Below are positions 51,175 to 62,874 of a stretch of DNA of 64,000 bases, in pieces (position 1 is the first letter of the stretch; each line of letters starts with the position of its first letter). The position numbers were made by a program, and so were the translations under genes. This DNA is from Adlercreutzia sp. ZJ176 (GTDB lineage Bacteria > Actinomycetota > Coriobacteriia > Coriobacteriales > Eggerthellaceae), in assembly GCF_011038975.1 (NCBI RefSeq), contig NZ_JAAKEC010000013.1:1-64000 (forward strand). Direction: 5' to 3'. The notes below the pieces were generated by a model. It saw only the letters and a program-made list of their open reading frames with translations. It was not told the DNA's origin and did not search any database.

Positions 51175-51208
51175 GCAGGTCAGAAGCAATTTCTGGCCTG
51201 CTTTTTTG
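51175..51208 (+). terminator. Rho-independent terminator after tRNA-Ala
   Basis: Stem GCAGGTCAGAA with TTCTGGCCTGC (one wobble pair), followed by TTTTTTG. It lies 8 bases beyond the tRNA. Confidence 0.85.
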
Positions 51209-51214
51209 TTGGCG

Positions 51215-51645
51215 GGATATTGGCTGCCAACTTCCAACCAACATTCTGCCAACATCACTTTCATCCATCATGGGCGAATTGCATTCCCCTTCGAAGGGAC
51301 GGCTCTTCCTTTCCTGCCAAAGCCCACCATGCAAAGCTCACGCGCGCCCTTCGAAACGAGAGTGCTTCCATCTTACTGAATCTCACCACGCAAAACACAC
51401 CTGCATCCCTTGAAGCGTGGGTGTCCTCGTCTTCCGGGTTGCGTTCACCCGTGCCCTTCGAGATGCGGAATGCGGCGCACTTCCCGCGCAACATGAATCC
51501 CTGGATCTACCCAGATAAACACGAACACAGGGGCCGGTCATCCCTTAGGGTGGCCGTCGTCTGGGTTCGTCGCGCACCGAGGTCGGCCGCTGTTTTCCCA
51601 TCAGCTAAGATTAGGGAAACACGCTCATGCCGGCAGGAGGATTCC
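51215..51645. repeat. Intergenic region with ~60-bp degenerate repeats
   Basis: Three imperfect copies of a unit of about 60 bases begin with cccttcgaa/cccttgaa at about 51290, 51349 and 51409, with a fourth partial at 51458. Each has a following g-rich step and a cca(c/t)..caaa element. No ribosome site or protein-like frame was found, and the first 30 bases lie just beyond the tRNA-Ala terminator, where elements often integrate. Confidence 0.45.
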
Positions 51646-52146
51646 ATGGTTCCACTTCACGTGCTCACGCTCATCGTCACGGGCCCCGCACAGCCCTCCG
51701 TGCTCGTGCTCGAGCCCGTGGAGGACTCGCCCGCGGGGAAGTCGCGCATCGTGCCCATCTGGATCGGCGTGACCGAGGCGTCCCAGCTCGGCGTGGCCAT
51801 TGAGCACGTGAGGCTGCCCCGACCCATGACGCACGACCTGTTCCTCGACGCCATGACCAACCTTGACGCGCGCGTCGACCACGTGGTGATCAATCAGGTG
51901 AAGGGGCAGACCTTCTTCGCACAGCTCATTCTGCGCCAAGGCGCGCGGCTGATCGCGCTTGACGCGCGCCCCACCGACGCGCTCGCACTCGCGCTGCGCC
52001 AGGAGGCGCCGTTCTACATAGAGGAAGACGTGCTGGAGAAGGCGTCGTTTCCCTACCTCTTCAAGGAGAACAAGGACGAGGAGAGCGAGCTGCAGGAGTT
52101 CCGCACCTTCCTCGAGGGCATCGCTCCGGACGATTTTGCAGGTTAG
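51646..52146 (+). CDS. Bifunctional nuclease family protein (DUF151)
   Basis: The protein has 166 residues. The family core is clear: IVPIWIGVTEASQLGVAIEHV, MTHDLFLDAMTNLDARVDHVVINQVKGQTFFAQLIL, and LDARPTDALALALR. DUF151/BFN proteins are small conserved nucleases (DNase and RNase activity shown in plants); the bacterial role is unclear. ATG 51646 has GCAGGAGG upstream at ideal spacing; a longer frame start at 51220 crosses the repeat region and was rejected. It converges on gyrA. Confidence 0.92.
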   Translation: MVPLHVLTLIVTGPAQPSVLVLEPVEDSPAGKSRIVPIWIGVTEASQLGVAIEHVRLPRPMTHDLFLDAMTNLDARVDHVVINQVKGQTFFAQLILRQGARLIALDARPTDALALALRQEAPFYIEEDVLEKASFPYLFKENKDEESELQEFRTFLEGIAPDDFAG

Positions 52147-52584
52147 GACTTGCAAAACACGCCGAAAAGGGGGGAGCGAAGGGAGCAGGGAAGAGAGAGG
52201 GGGGAGTGTTTCACGTGAAACACTCCCCCCGTGCGCGTGCTGACGATCACAGCTCGCGGCTCACTTGGCACAGGCGTGTTAGAGCACGCAGACTGCGAGT
52301 CGCCGCCCGCTCACAAACCCCGCAGCCGGCAGCTCACGACCTGCAGCTCGTCACTCGCCTGCAACTCACCCGCAACCCGCGCCGCACAGCGCGCCGTAGC
52401 TGCCGCAACCCGCGCCGCACGGCACGCCGTATCTGCCCGCAACTCGCAAAGCGCAGCGCGCTGCAACCGCGCGCGACCCGCAAAACACAGCACGCCACAA
52501 CTGCCCGCGACCCGTACAGCACGCCGCAGCTGCGCGGAGCGCGCCGTTGCGGCGCAGCGACGCACGGCGCGCCGCGCAGCAGCC
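52147..52584. repeat. Low-complexity spacer downstream of gyrA, with parS 6
   Basis: This 438-base region holds a half copy of the dispersed palindrome (TTGCAAAACACGCCGAAAAG at 52150-52169), the extended palindrome around parS 6, and a long tract of short repeats (ctgccgcaacccgc, gccgcac, gcgcgccg) to the gyrA stop. No gene is supported. Confidence 0.6.
52207..52222. promoter_or_regulatory. parS site 6
   Basis: Exact TGTTTCACGTGAAACA, the centre of a perfect 32-base palindrome (52199-52230) with GGGGGG/CCCCCC arms. It is placed between the convergent gyrA and DUF151 genes. Confidence 0.93.
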
Positions 52585-55356
<2,772 letters not shown>

Positions 55357-55395
55357 ATGTCTCCTTTCGGACATATTTCTTCACACTCAAATGCG

Positions 55396-55419
55396 TTTTG
55401 CGAAACGCGTTTCGCAAAA
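55396..55419. repeat. Dispersed palindrome, copy 4
   Basis: A perfect 24-base palindrome with core TTTTGCGAAACGCGTTTCGC, 40 bases before the gyrA start. Confidence 0.75.
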
Positions 55420-55444
55420 TCGCCCGAAACGGTGCGGAGCGGAG

Positions 55445-55560
55445 CGGCGGGCAGTTGCAACCAGCCGGCAACCGCTCACGTTCCCGCAGCGCAGTTGCAG
55501 CTAGCCGGCAGTTGCTTACGTGCCCGCGGTGCGATGCGACCGACAGTTGCGAAACCCGCC
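55445..55560. repeat. Two ~40-bp direct repeats in the gyrB-gyrA spacer
   Basis: gcagttgcaaccagccggca (from about 55452) and gcagttgcagctagccggca (from about 55492), each followed by a similar (c/t)acgt(t/g)cccgc segment, are imperfect copies. A third partial gacagttgcg follows. Confidence 0.55.
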
Positions 55561-55622
55561 CTACAGCGTCAGCGACACGACGCCGGCGGCTGCCGACAAC
55601 CTCCGCCCTTCCGCGCGACCTC

Positions 55623-57695
<2,073 letters not shown>

Positions 57696-57756
57696 TCAGG
57701 TGGTGTTTTCACTTTTTATGAGAATTATGGCGTTTTTCTGCGAATCGGCCGTCAGT

Positions 57757-58338
57757 TTACACGCCACGTGCCTTCGCGGCCTTCTCGCCCTTTTCTTGGC
57801 AGAGCGACGCCTCCATGGCATGCTCGAAGCGCGCGCGCAGGCGCGGGTCCTCGATGCCCGCGGAGGCGCGGCTGACGCGGGCGCGCTCGTGCTCCGTCAG
57901 CGGAAGGGGCGGCGCGGCTGACGCGGGCGCGTTGGCGCGCTCGTCCTGCTCGCGCGAGGCGTACGGGTGGCGGTTGCGCATGTTGAAGCGCGACGGGAAG
58001 GTCTTGAACACCTCTATCTCCTCGCCGTAACGCTCCTTGAGCAGCAGCATGATGAGGTGCTGGCGGCTGTGCACGTCGCTGCGGAAGCTGCCGTCGTCCA
58101 TGTAGATCAGAAGCGAGCGCACCGTCTTGCCCGCCTCCGGTGCGCCGACCGGCTCCTTCTTGATGTACACCGCGTTCACGTGCTCGAGCACGTAGCGCGC
58201 GTTCTCCTTGTAGATGTGCTCGATGGCCGCCTTGAACATCGCCTGCACCTGCGCCGCGCGCCGCGCGATGCGTGCAGCCTGGTCGGTGGAGGAGAGCCCG
58301 CCCGTCACCGCGGACAGCTCGCTGCCGAGCTTCCTCAT
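57757..58338 (-). CDS. DUF721/DciA-like protein
   Basis: The protein has 193 residues. The central region (AAIEHIYKENARYVLEHVNAVYIKKE, LLIYMDDGSFRSDVHSRQHLIMLLLKERYGEEIEVFKT) is the DUF721 fold. The family includes DciA, the predicted helicase operator or loader of bacteria without DnaC; the place after recF near dnaA is typical for Actinomycetota. The ATG overlaps the recF stop (ATGA). The N-terminal 30 and C-terminal 60 residues are less conserved. Confidence 0.85.
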   Translation of the reverse strand: MRKLGSELSAVTGGLSSTDQAARIARRAAQVQAMFKAAIEHIYKENARYVLEHVNAVYIKKEPVGAPEAGKTVRSLLIYMDDGSFRSDVHSRQHLIMLLLKERYGEEIEVFKTFPSRFNMRNRHPYASREQDERANAPASAAPPLPLTEHERARVSRASAGIEDPRLRARFEHAMEASLCQEKGEKAAKARGV

Positions 58339-59792
58339 GATGTCACGCTCCTCTCCTGCGCCAGTGCTCCCGACGTGTGCGAAAATTCCACTACGTCAGC
58401 TTGCCGTGCAGGGAGGCCGAGTGTTTCACGTGAAACATTCGAAGGCTCTTGCGCGCGACCTTCACATGACGGTGAAAGAGGCATCTTTCCCATATCGGTT
58501 TGTCGCGCGGAGGCAGAAGCATCCTGCAAATCTTCACGCAACGAACCTATCTCCAGCGCGTCGGCTTGCCGCGCAGGGAGGCCGAATGTTTCACGTGAAA
58601 CATTTCCCTTTGGCTGCTCTTCTTCCCCCTGCGCCCGCGCAACTCCCTTGCGCGACGGTGCAAGCGGCAGCTCCACTACGTCAGCCGTGGCGAGCATGCC
58701 TGCGTCGAAGTACGCGAGGTTGGCGGTGGTGACGAAAGTCTGCACGTCGCGCGAGATGTAGCCGACGAGCGCCTCGCGGCGGGCGCCGTCAAGCTCGCTC
58801 ATCACGTCGTCGAGCAGCAGCACCGGCTTGACGCCGAGCACTTCCTCGATTGCCGCCGCCTCGGCGAGCTTGTACGCGAGCACCACCGTGCGCTGCTGGC
58901 CCTGGCTGCCGAAGTGGGTGGCGTTGCTACCGTCGATCATGAAGGTGATAGCATCAGCATGCGGGCCCACAAGCGCGCGACGGCGCCGCAGCTCCTCGTC
59001 GCGGCGGACAGCAAGCGCGCGCTCAAGACACGCGCGCGCCTCATCACGCGTGAGATGGTGGGACGCCAGCTCTTTCACCGCGCAGGCGGGCACGCCCGAG
59101 CCGTCCCCCCATTCATCCCATGACGGCACGTAGCACGCGTCAAAGCGCTCCCGCTCGCCGGCGATCTGCTCGTAGCGCGCCCTCATGTGCGGGATCAATC
59201 GCTCGAAGAGCGCCGCGCGGTAGCAGGTCAGCTGCGCGCCGCAGGTCACGAGCATCTCGTTGATGCTGTCGATGAGCGTCGGCGACGTCTCTTCCTTCAA
59301 CAGGCGGTTCTTATGGCGGATCACCTTCTCGTAGTCCTTCTGGATCAGGTAGTAGTTCGCGTTGATCTGCGAACCCAGCGCATCAAGCGCGGCGCGGCGC
59401 ACGCTCATCGACCCTTTGACGAGCCCCAGGTCATCAGGTGTGAACGTCACCGAGGGCACGAGCCCCTTGAGGTCGGCCGGGCGCTTCGCCTTGCCGTTGA
59501 GCCGGTAGCGCTTCGCATGCCCCTCAGCCGCAAGCTCCACGTCAAGCAGGCGGTTCCCGTCAGTCAGCGAGGCGCTGAGGTGCGCTGCGGCTTCCCCGTG
59601 CCGCACGAGCTGGTCAATGGTGGCATGGCGAAACGACGAGAGCGCAGTGAGCAGCTGCACGCCTTCGACGATGTTGGTCTTCCCCACCGCGTTCGGGCCG
59701 ACGAGCACGGTGAGCATGCCCAGTTTGCCGAGACGCAGCTCCTCGTATGACCTGAAGTTTCGAAACGTTATGTCCGTTATGCGCAGCGTCAC
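58335..59792 (-). CDS. recF: RecF with parS-bearing C-terminal extension
   Basis: RecF (485 residues) is an ABC-type ATPase that helps load RecA at gaps. Walker A is GPNAVGKT (32-39), the signature SQGQQRTVVLAYKLAEA, and Walker B VLLLDDVMSELD. The normal protein is about 360-380 residues; the last 100 residues are extra. They contain two similar segments, NVSRETFGLPARQAD and NVSRETLGLPARQAD, each encoded by a parS site and its flank. The start is GTG at 59792, with GGGAGG upstream. It lies 42 bases after dnaN and overlaps the DUF721 gene by 4. Confidence 0.95.
   Translation of the reverse strand: MTLRITDITFRNFRSYEELRLGKLGMLTVLVGPNAVGKTNIVEGVQLLTALSSFRHATIDQLVRHGEAAAHLSASLTDGNRLLDVELAAEGHAKRYRLNGKAKRPADLKGLVPSVTFTPDDLGLVKGSMSVRRAALDALGSQINANYYLIQKDYEKVIRHKNRLLKEETSPTLIDSINEMLVTCGAQLTCYRAALFERLIPHMRARYEQIAGERERFDACYVPSWDEWGDGSGVPACAVKELASHHLTRDEARACLERALAVRRDEELRRRRALVGPHADAITFMIDGSNATHFGSQGQQRTVVLAYKLAEAAAIEEVLGVKPVLLLDDVMSELDGARREALVGYISRDVQTFVTTANLAYFDAGMLATADVVELPLAPSRKGVARAQGEEEQPKGNVSRETFGLPARQADALEIGSLREDLQDASASARQTDMGKMPLSPSCEGRAQEPSNVSRETLGLPARQADVVEFSHTSGALAQERSVTS
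58422..58437. promoter_or_regulatory. parS site 7 (inside recF)
   Basis: Exact TGTTTCACGTGAAACA in the recF 3' extension, preceded by gcagggaggccgag, which is shared with site 8. Confidence 0.92.
58587..58602. promoter_or_regulatory. parS site 8 (inside recF)
   Basis: Exact TGTTTCACGTGAAACA, 165 bases from site 7, preceded by gcagggaggccgaa. It is the parS nearest to oriC in this window. Confidence 0.92.
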
Positions 59793-59834
59793 CGCGCGCC
59801 TCCCGCGATGCGGGCGCGTGAGCTCGGCATGTGC

Positions 59835-60935
59835 CTAGGAGATGCGCACGGGCATGACCAGGTACAGGTAGTTCTCCGGCGGCAGCGCGCGGAAGATGCC
59901 CGGCTTGACCGCCGACTGGGCCTCGAGGTACACCTCGTCGCCCATCACGGCGGCAAGCCCCTCGAGCACGTAGGAGTAGTTGAAGGCGATCTCCACGTCC
60001 TCTCCCTCGATCTCGCACGGAAGCGTCTCCTGCGCGGAGCCCACGTCCTGCGAAGCCGCGGAGATCTGGGTGGTCTGCGAGGCGCCGTTGAGGTCGAAGC
60101 GCACCGGCGAGGTGGATGACCCGAGCAGCGACGCGCGCTTGACGCCCGCGACGAGGCGGTCCACCTCGAGCGTGGCGCGAGTGGCGTAGGTGTCAGGGAG
60201 GAGCTGCTTGTAGTTGGGGAAGTTGCCCTCGATGCGGCGGTTGATGAACACCGTGTCCTCGCAGGTCACGACGATCTGGTTGTCAGCGAGCGCGATGGAG
60301 ACCGGCGAGGAGGTCTTCGGCAGCGAAGCGATCTCGGAGAGGAAGCTGCCGGCGATCACCGCTTGGAACTCGTCGGCCGTGGCGTCGGACAGCGCAGCTT
60401 CCGTGACGGCGAGGCGATACGAGTCGGTGGCCACCATGCGCAGCTGGCCGGCCTCGAGCGTGATCAGCACGCCCGTGAGGATGGCGCGGCTCTCATCCTT
60501 CGACACCACGCGCGACACGCGCTTGACCATGGAGGAGAACTGCGCGAAGGGAATCTCGATGCGCTGGTGCGTGTCGACGGAGGGGAATCCCGGGAAATCC
60601 TCATGGTTGAGCACCTTGATGGAGAACGACGAGGTGTCGCAAGTGATGTACGCCTGGTCGTCGCGCGCCTCCACATGCACGGCGGCGTCGGCGAGGTTCT
60701 TCACGATCTCGGAGAAGAGCTTGCCCGGAACGACCGTCTTGCCTTCCTCCTCCACGAGCGCCGCGACGGAATATTGGATGGAGAGCTCGAGGTCAGTCGC
60801 CTGCATCACGAGTTTGTCATCGCGGGCGTCGAGCAAGATGCCTGAGAGGACCGGCAGGGTCGAGCGCGTCGAGACGCCCTTCAACACGATGGATATGGCG
60901 TTCTGAAGCTCTGATTTGTTTATGCTGAATTTCAT
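59835..60935 (-). CDS. dnaN: DNA polymerase III sliding clamp (beta)
   Basis: DnaN (366 residues) is the ring clamp. The N-terminus MKFSINKSELQNAISIVLKGVSTRSTLPVLSGILL and the C-terminal YLVMPVRI are canonical. ATG 60935 has GAGAGG upstream; the longer frame start at 61088 would translate the hairpin at 61044-61075 and was rejected. dnaN is divergent from dnaA, with oriC and one gene between them. Confidence 0.96.
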   Translation of the reverse strand: MKFSINKSELQNAISIVLKGVSTRSTLPVLSGILLDARDDKLVMQATDLELSIQYSVAALVEEEGKTVVPGKLFSEIVKNLADAAVHVEARDDQAYITCDTSSFSIKVLNHEDFPGFPSVDTHQRIEIPFAQFSSMVKRVSRVVSKDESRAILTGVLITLEAGQLRMVATDSYRLAVTEAALSDATADEFQAVIAGSFLSEIASLPKTSSPVSIALADNQIVVTCEDTVFINRRIEGNFPNYKQLLPDTYATRATLEVDRLVAGVKRASLLGSSTSPVRFDLNGASQTTQISAASQDVGSAQETLPCEIEGEDVEIAFNYSYVLEGLAAVMGDEVYLEAQSAVKPGIFRALPPENYLYLVMPVRIS

Positions 60936-61655
60936 GCGACAAACCTCTCGGTAAGAACCCGCCGGCGGGGATGAGCGGCGCAGGACGGATGACAGGTGAA
61001 TGCGTTCTCGGGATATTATAGCGTCACCAAGGCGGCTGCTCGGGCGTCTTTCAGCCGCGCGGCGCTGAAAGACGCCTCTGCTTTCCACAATTCTTTCCCT
61101 CCCCCTTGTGGAAAATGTGGATAACTCGCCTCAAACACCTTCAAACCGGCAGAGCCAAGGGAAAAACCCCTCATCAGCAGAGACTTGAGCCTAAAGGACA
61201 CGGTTGATTACTTTTTCGACCATCAACGGCACTTTACGTTAAAAGTAGCCTTTGACCAGGTGTTTTACATTATTCTTTACAAAAGCGAACATACGGACGC
61301 CTTAACGCCGCTGCTTTTTCACCGACAATCCCGAACATGACGAAAAAGGGCGAGTTCGAGCAGGAGAAACTTAAACAGCTAAAAAGTCAAGGGAAATCTC
61401 AACACTTTTTAACAACGGGAGCTGATTTTCAGCGTTTCTGTTTTCATGTCTTTCAGTGTTTTCCACTTTCTCTGAATTAAATGTTGATAACTCTGAAAAC
61501 CCCTTGTCGAATAGCTTTCAGTATTCACATTTTGTTGAAAAATGTTGAAAACTTCTTTTTGGGCCTGATAAAACCGCAGGTGAGTAGATTTCAGCCCCTG
61601 AAAAAAGCTACAATGTCGGTGAATAACCCTGAACTTTCCTGAAAACGTACTTAAA
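60936..61655. other. Probable chromosomal origin region (oriC)
   Basis: This 720-base region is much richer in A/T than its surroundings and lies between divergent dnaN and the gene before dnaA. It contains a perfect DnaA box (TTATCCACA on the minus strand, 61116-61124). Adjacent is TTTTCCACA (61107-61115), with CTTTCCACA at 61081-61089. Near matches are TTATCAACA (61482-61490), TTTTCCACT (61459-61467) and two TTTTCAACA (61533-61541, 61543-61551). CTGAAA/TTTCAG hexamers recur nine times, two of them in a perfect hairpin at 61044-61075. The AT-rich part (about 61200-61620) may hold the unwinding element. Confidence 0.8.
61044..61075. promoter_or_regulatory. Hairpin with TTTCAG/CTGAAA arms upstream of dnaN
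   Basis: Arms GCGTCTTTCAGC and GCTGAAAGACGC are exact complements with an 8-base loop. They contain the same hexamer that repeats in the AT-rich part of the origin region. Confidence 0.6.
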
Positions 61656-62846
61656 ATGGAGCAAGCCGTGGATCAGATTCCGCTGAAGAACGACGCACCC
61701 GAGATGCCCGACGAGCCGGCAGGCGCGCCCTACGACTACGCTTACGTGTCAGCCACCGCGCGCATCGCGCTTTACGATGACCTGCGCAGCGCGCCGCGCG
61801 TCACCGAGATCCCGCCCGCCGAGACGGGCGCCTACATCGAAAACCTCGCGTCGAAGGTGTATGAGCAGGCGCGCGCGGCAGGGGGCGCCATCCCCTACAC
61901 GGTGATTCGCGAAGTGTCGGAGAACTTCATCCACGCGCGCTTCAAGGAGATCATCGTGTCCATCCTCGATCGGGGAAGCACCATCCGCTTCGCCGACCAG
62001 GGGCCGGGCATCAACCACAAGGACAAGGCGCAGCTGCCGGGCTTCTCCTCAGCCGTCGAGCCCATGAAGAAGTACATTCGCGGCGTGGGCTCGGGGCTGC
62101 CCATCGTCAAGGAGTACCTCGAGTTCTCACACGGCACCATCAGCATTGAGGACAACATGGGCGCGGGATCCGTCGTGACCATCAGCATGGACCCCGCCGC
62201 GGTAGCGGGCTCGCCCGAGGCCGTGATGGGGCAGGCACCGACGGGAGCCGCCCAGGCAGTGGGACTGACGGGCACCAGCAGCGCGGCGCAGGCCACGACG
62301 TCAGGGCAGACCCCAATGGTCGCGCAGCCCGCGTACCAGCCGCAAGGCGCAGGGATGCCGGGAGCGGGACCGCGCGTCACGGGCATGCCGAACGCGGGCG
62401 GGAGCGTTCCGTTCGCGGGCGGCGCGACCGCGGGGATGCCCTACCCGTACGCCGACGCCGCCTACGCAGGCGCGCCGTCGGGCGCCATGGCGGCCGCTCC
62501 TGCGGCGCAGTACGCCCAGCCGTTCGGGGCGATGCCGCAAGCCGTTGGCATGCCGGGAGCGTATCAGCAGGTCAATCCCGCCTTCGCCTCCCAGATGGCA
62601 GCACATGAGGCAACCCGCATCCAGATGGCCCTCGCTCCCCTCTCGCCGCGCGAGCGCGACTTCCTCCCCTTCTTCCTCTACGAGGGCCCGCTCGGCGTGA
62701 CCGAGATCGCGCAGCTCACCGACACGCCCGTGTCGAGCACGCACGTCGCGCTGCGCAAGCTCGAGGAAGCCGGGCTCGTCGAGCGGATCGCGGCGAAGAA
62801 GCGCACCCTCACGCCGCTCGGCCGCGACGTCGCGCAGGCGCTCTAG
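61656..62846 (+). CDS. HATPase plus winged-helix protein upstream of dnaA
   Basis: The protein has 396 residues. A GHKL-type ATPase domain fills about residues 60-178: N-box EVSEN (Glu86, Asn90), G1 box DQGPGI (114-119), G2-like GVGSGL (143-148) and GAGS (169-172). It lacks a dimerisation/His-phosphotransfer domain, so it resembles anti-sigma/SpoIIAB-type kinases more than a sensor kinase. A Gly/Ala/Pro/Met-rich linker of 150 residues follows, then a winged helix at 329-396 (LSPRERDFLPFFLYEG, EIAQLTDTPVSSTHVALRKLEEAGLV) of MarR/ArsR style. The ATG at 61656 has no ribosome site. It ends 28 bases before dnaA and is probably co-transcribed with it. The function is unknown; control of initiation is an attractive inference. 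Confidence 0.82.
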   Translation: MEQAVDQIPLKNDAPEMPDEPAGAPYDYAYVSATARIALYDDLRSAPRVTEIPPAETGAYIENLASKVYEQARAAGGAIPYTVIREVSENFIHARFKEIIVSILDRGSTIRFADQGPGINHKDKAQLPGFSSAVEPMKKYIRGVGSGLPIVKEYLEFSHGTISIEDNMGAGSVVTISMDPAAVAGSPEAVMGQAPTGAAQAVGLTGTSSAAQATTSGQTPMVAQPAYQPQGAGMPGAGPRVTGMPNAGGSVPFAGGATAGMPYPYADAAYAGAPSGAMAAAPAAQYAQPFGAMPQAVGMPGAYQQVNPAFASQMAAHEATRIQMALAPLSPRERDFLPFFLYEGPLGVTEIAQLTDTPVSSTHVALRKLEEAGLVERIAAKKRTLTPLGRDVAQAL

Positions 62847-62874
62847 TCGAACTCACAAACAAGGGGTAGAGAAC

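Noticed and set aside
58335-58650. Frameshift or fusion at the recF 3' end
   Set aside because: The frame is open to a stop that overlaps the next start codon in normal ATGA fashion; the extension is explained by the duplicated parS segments.
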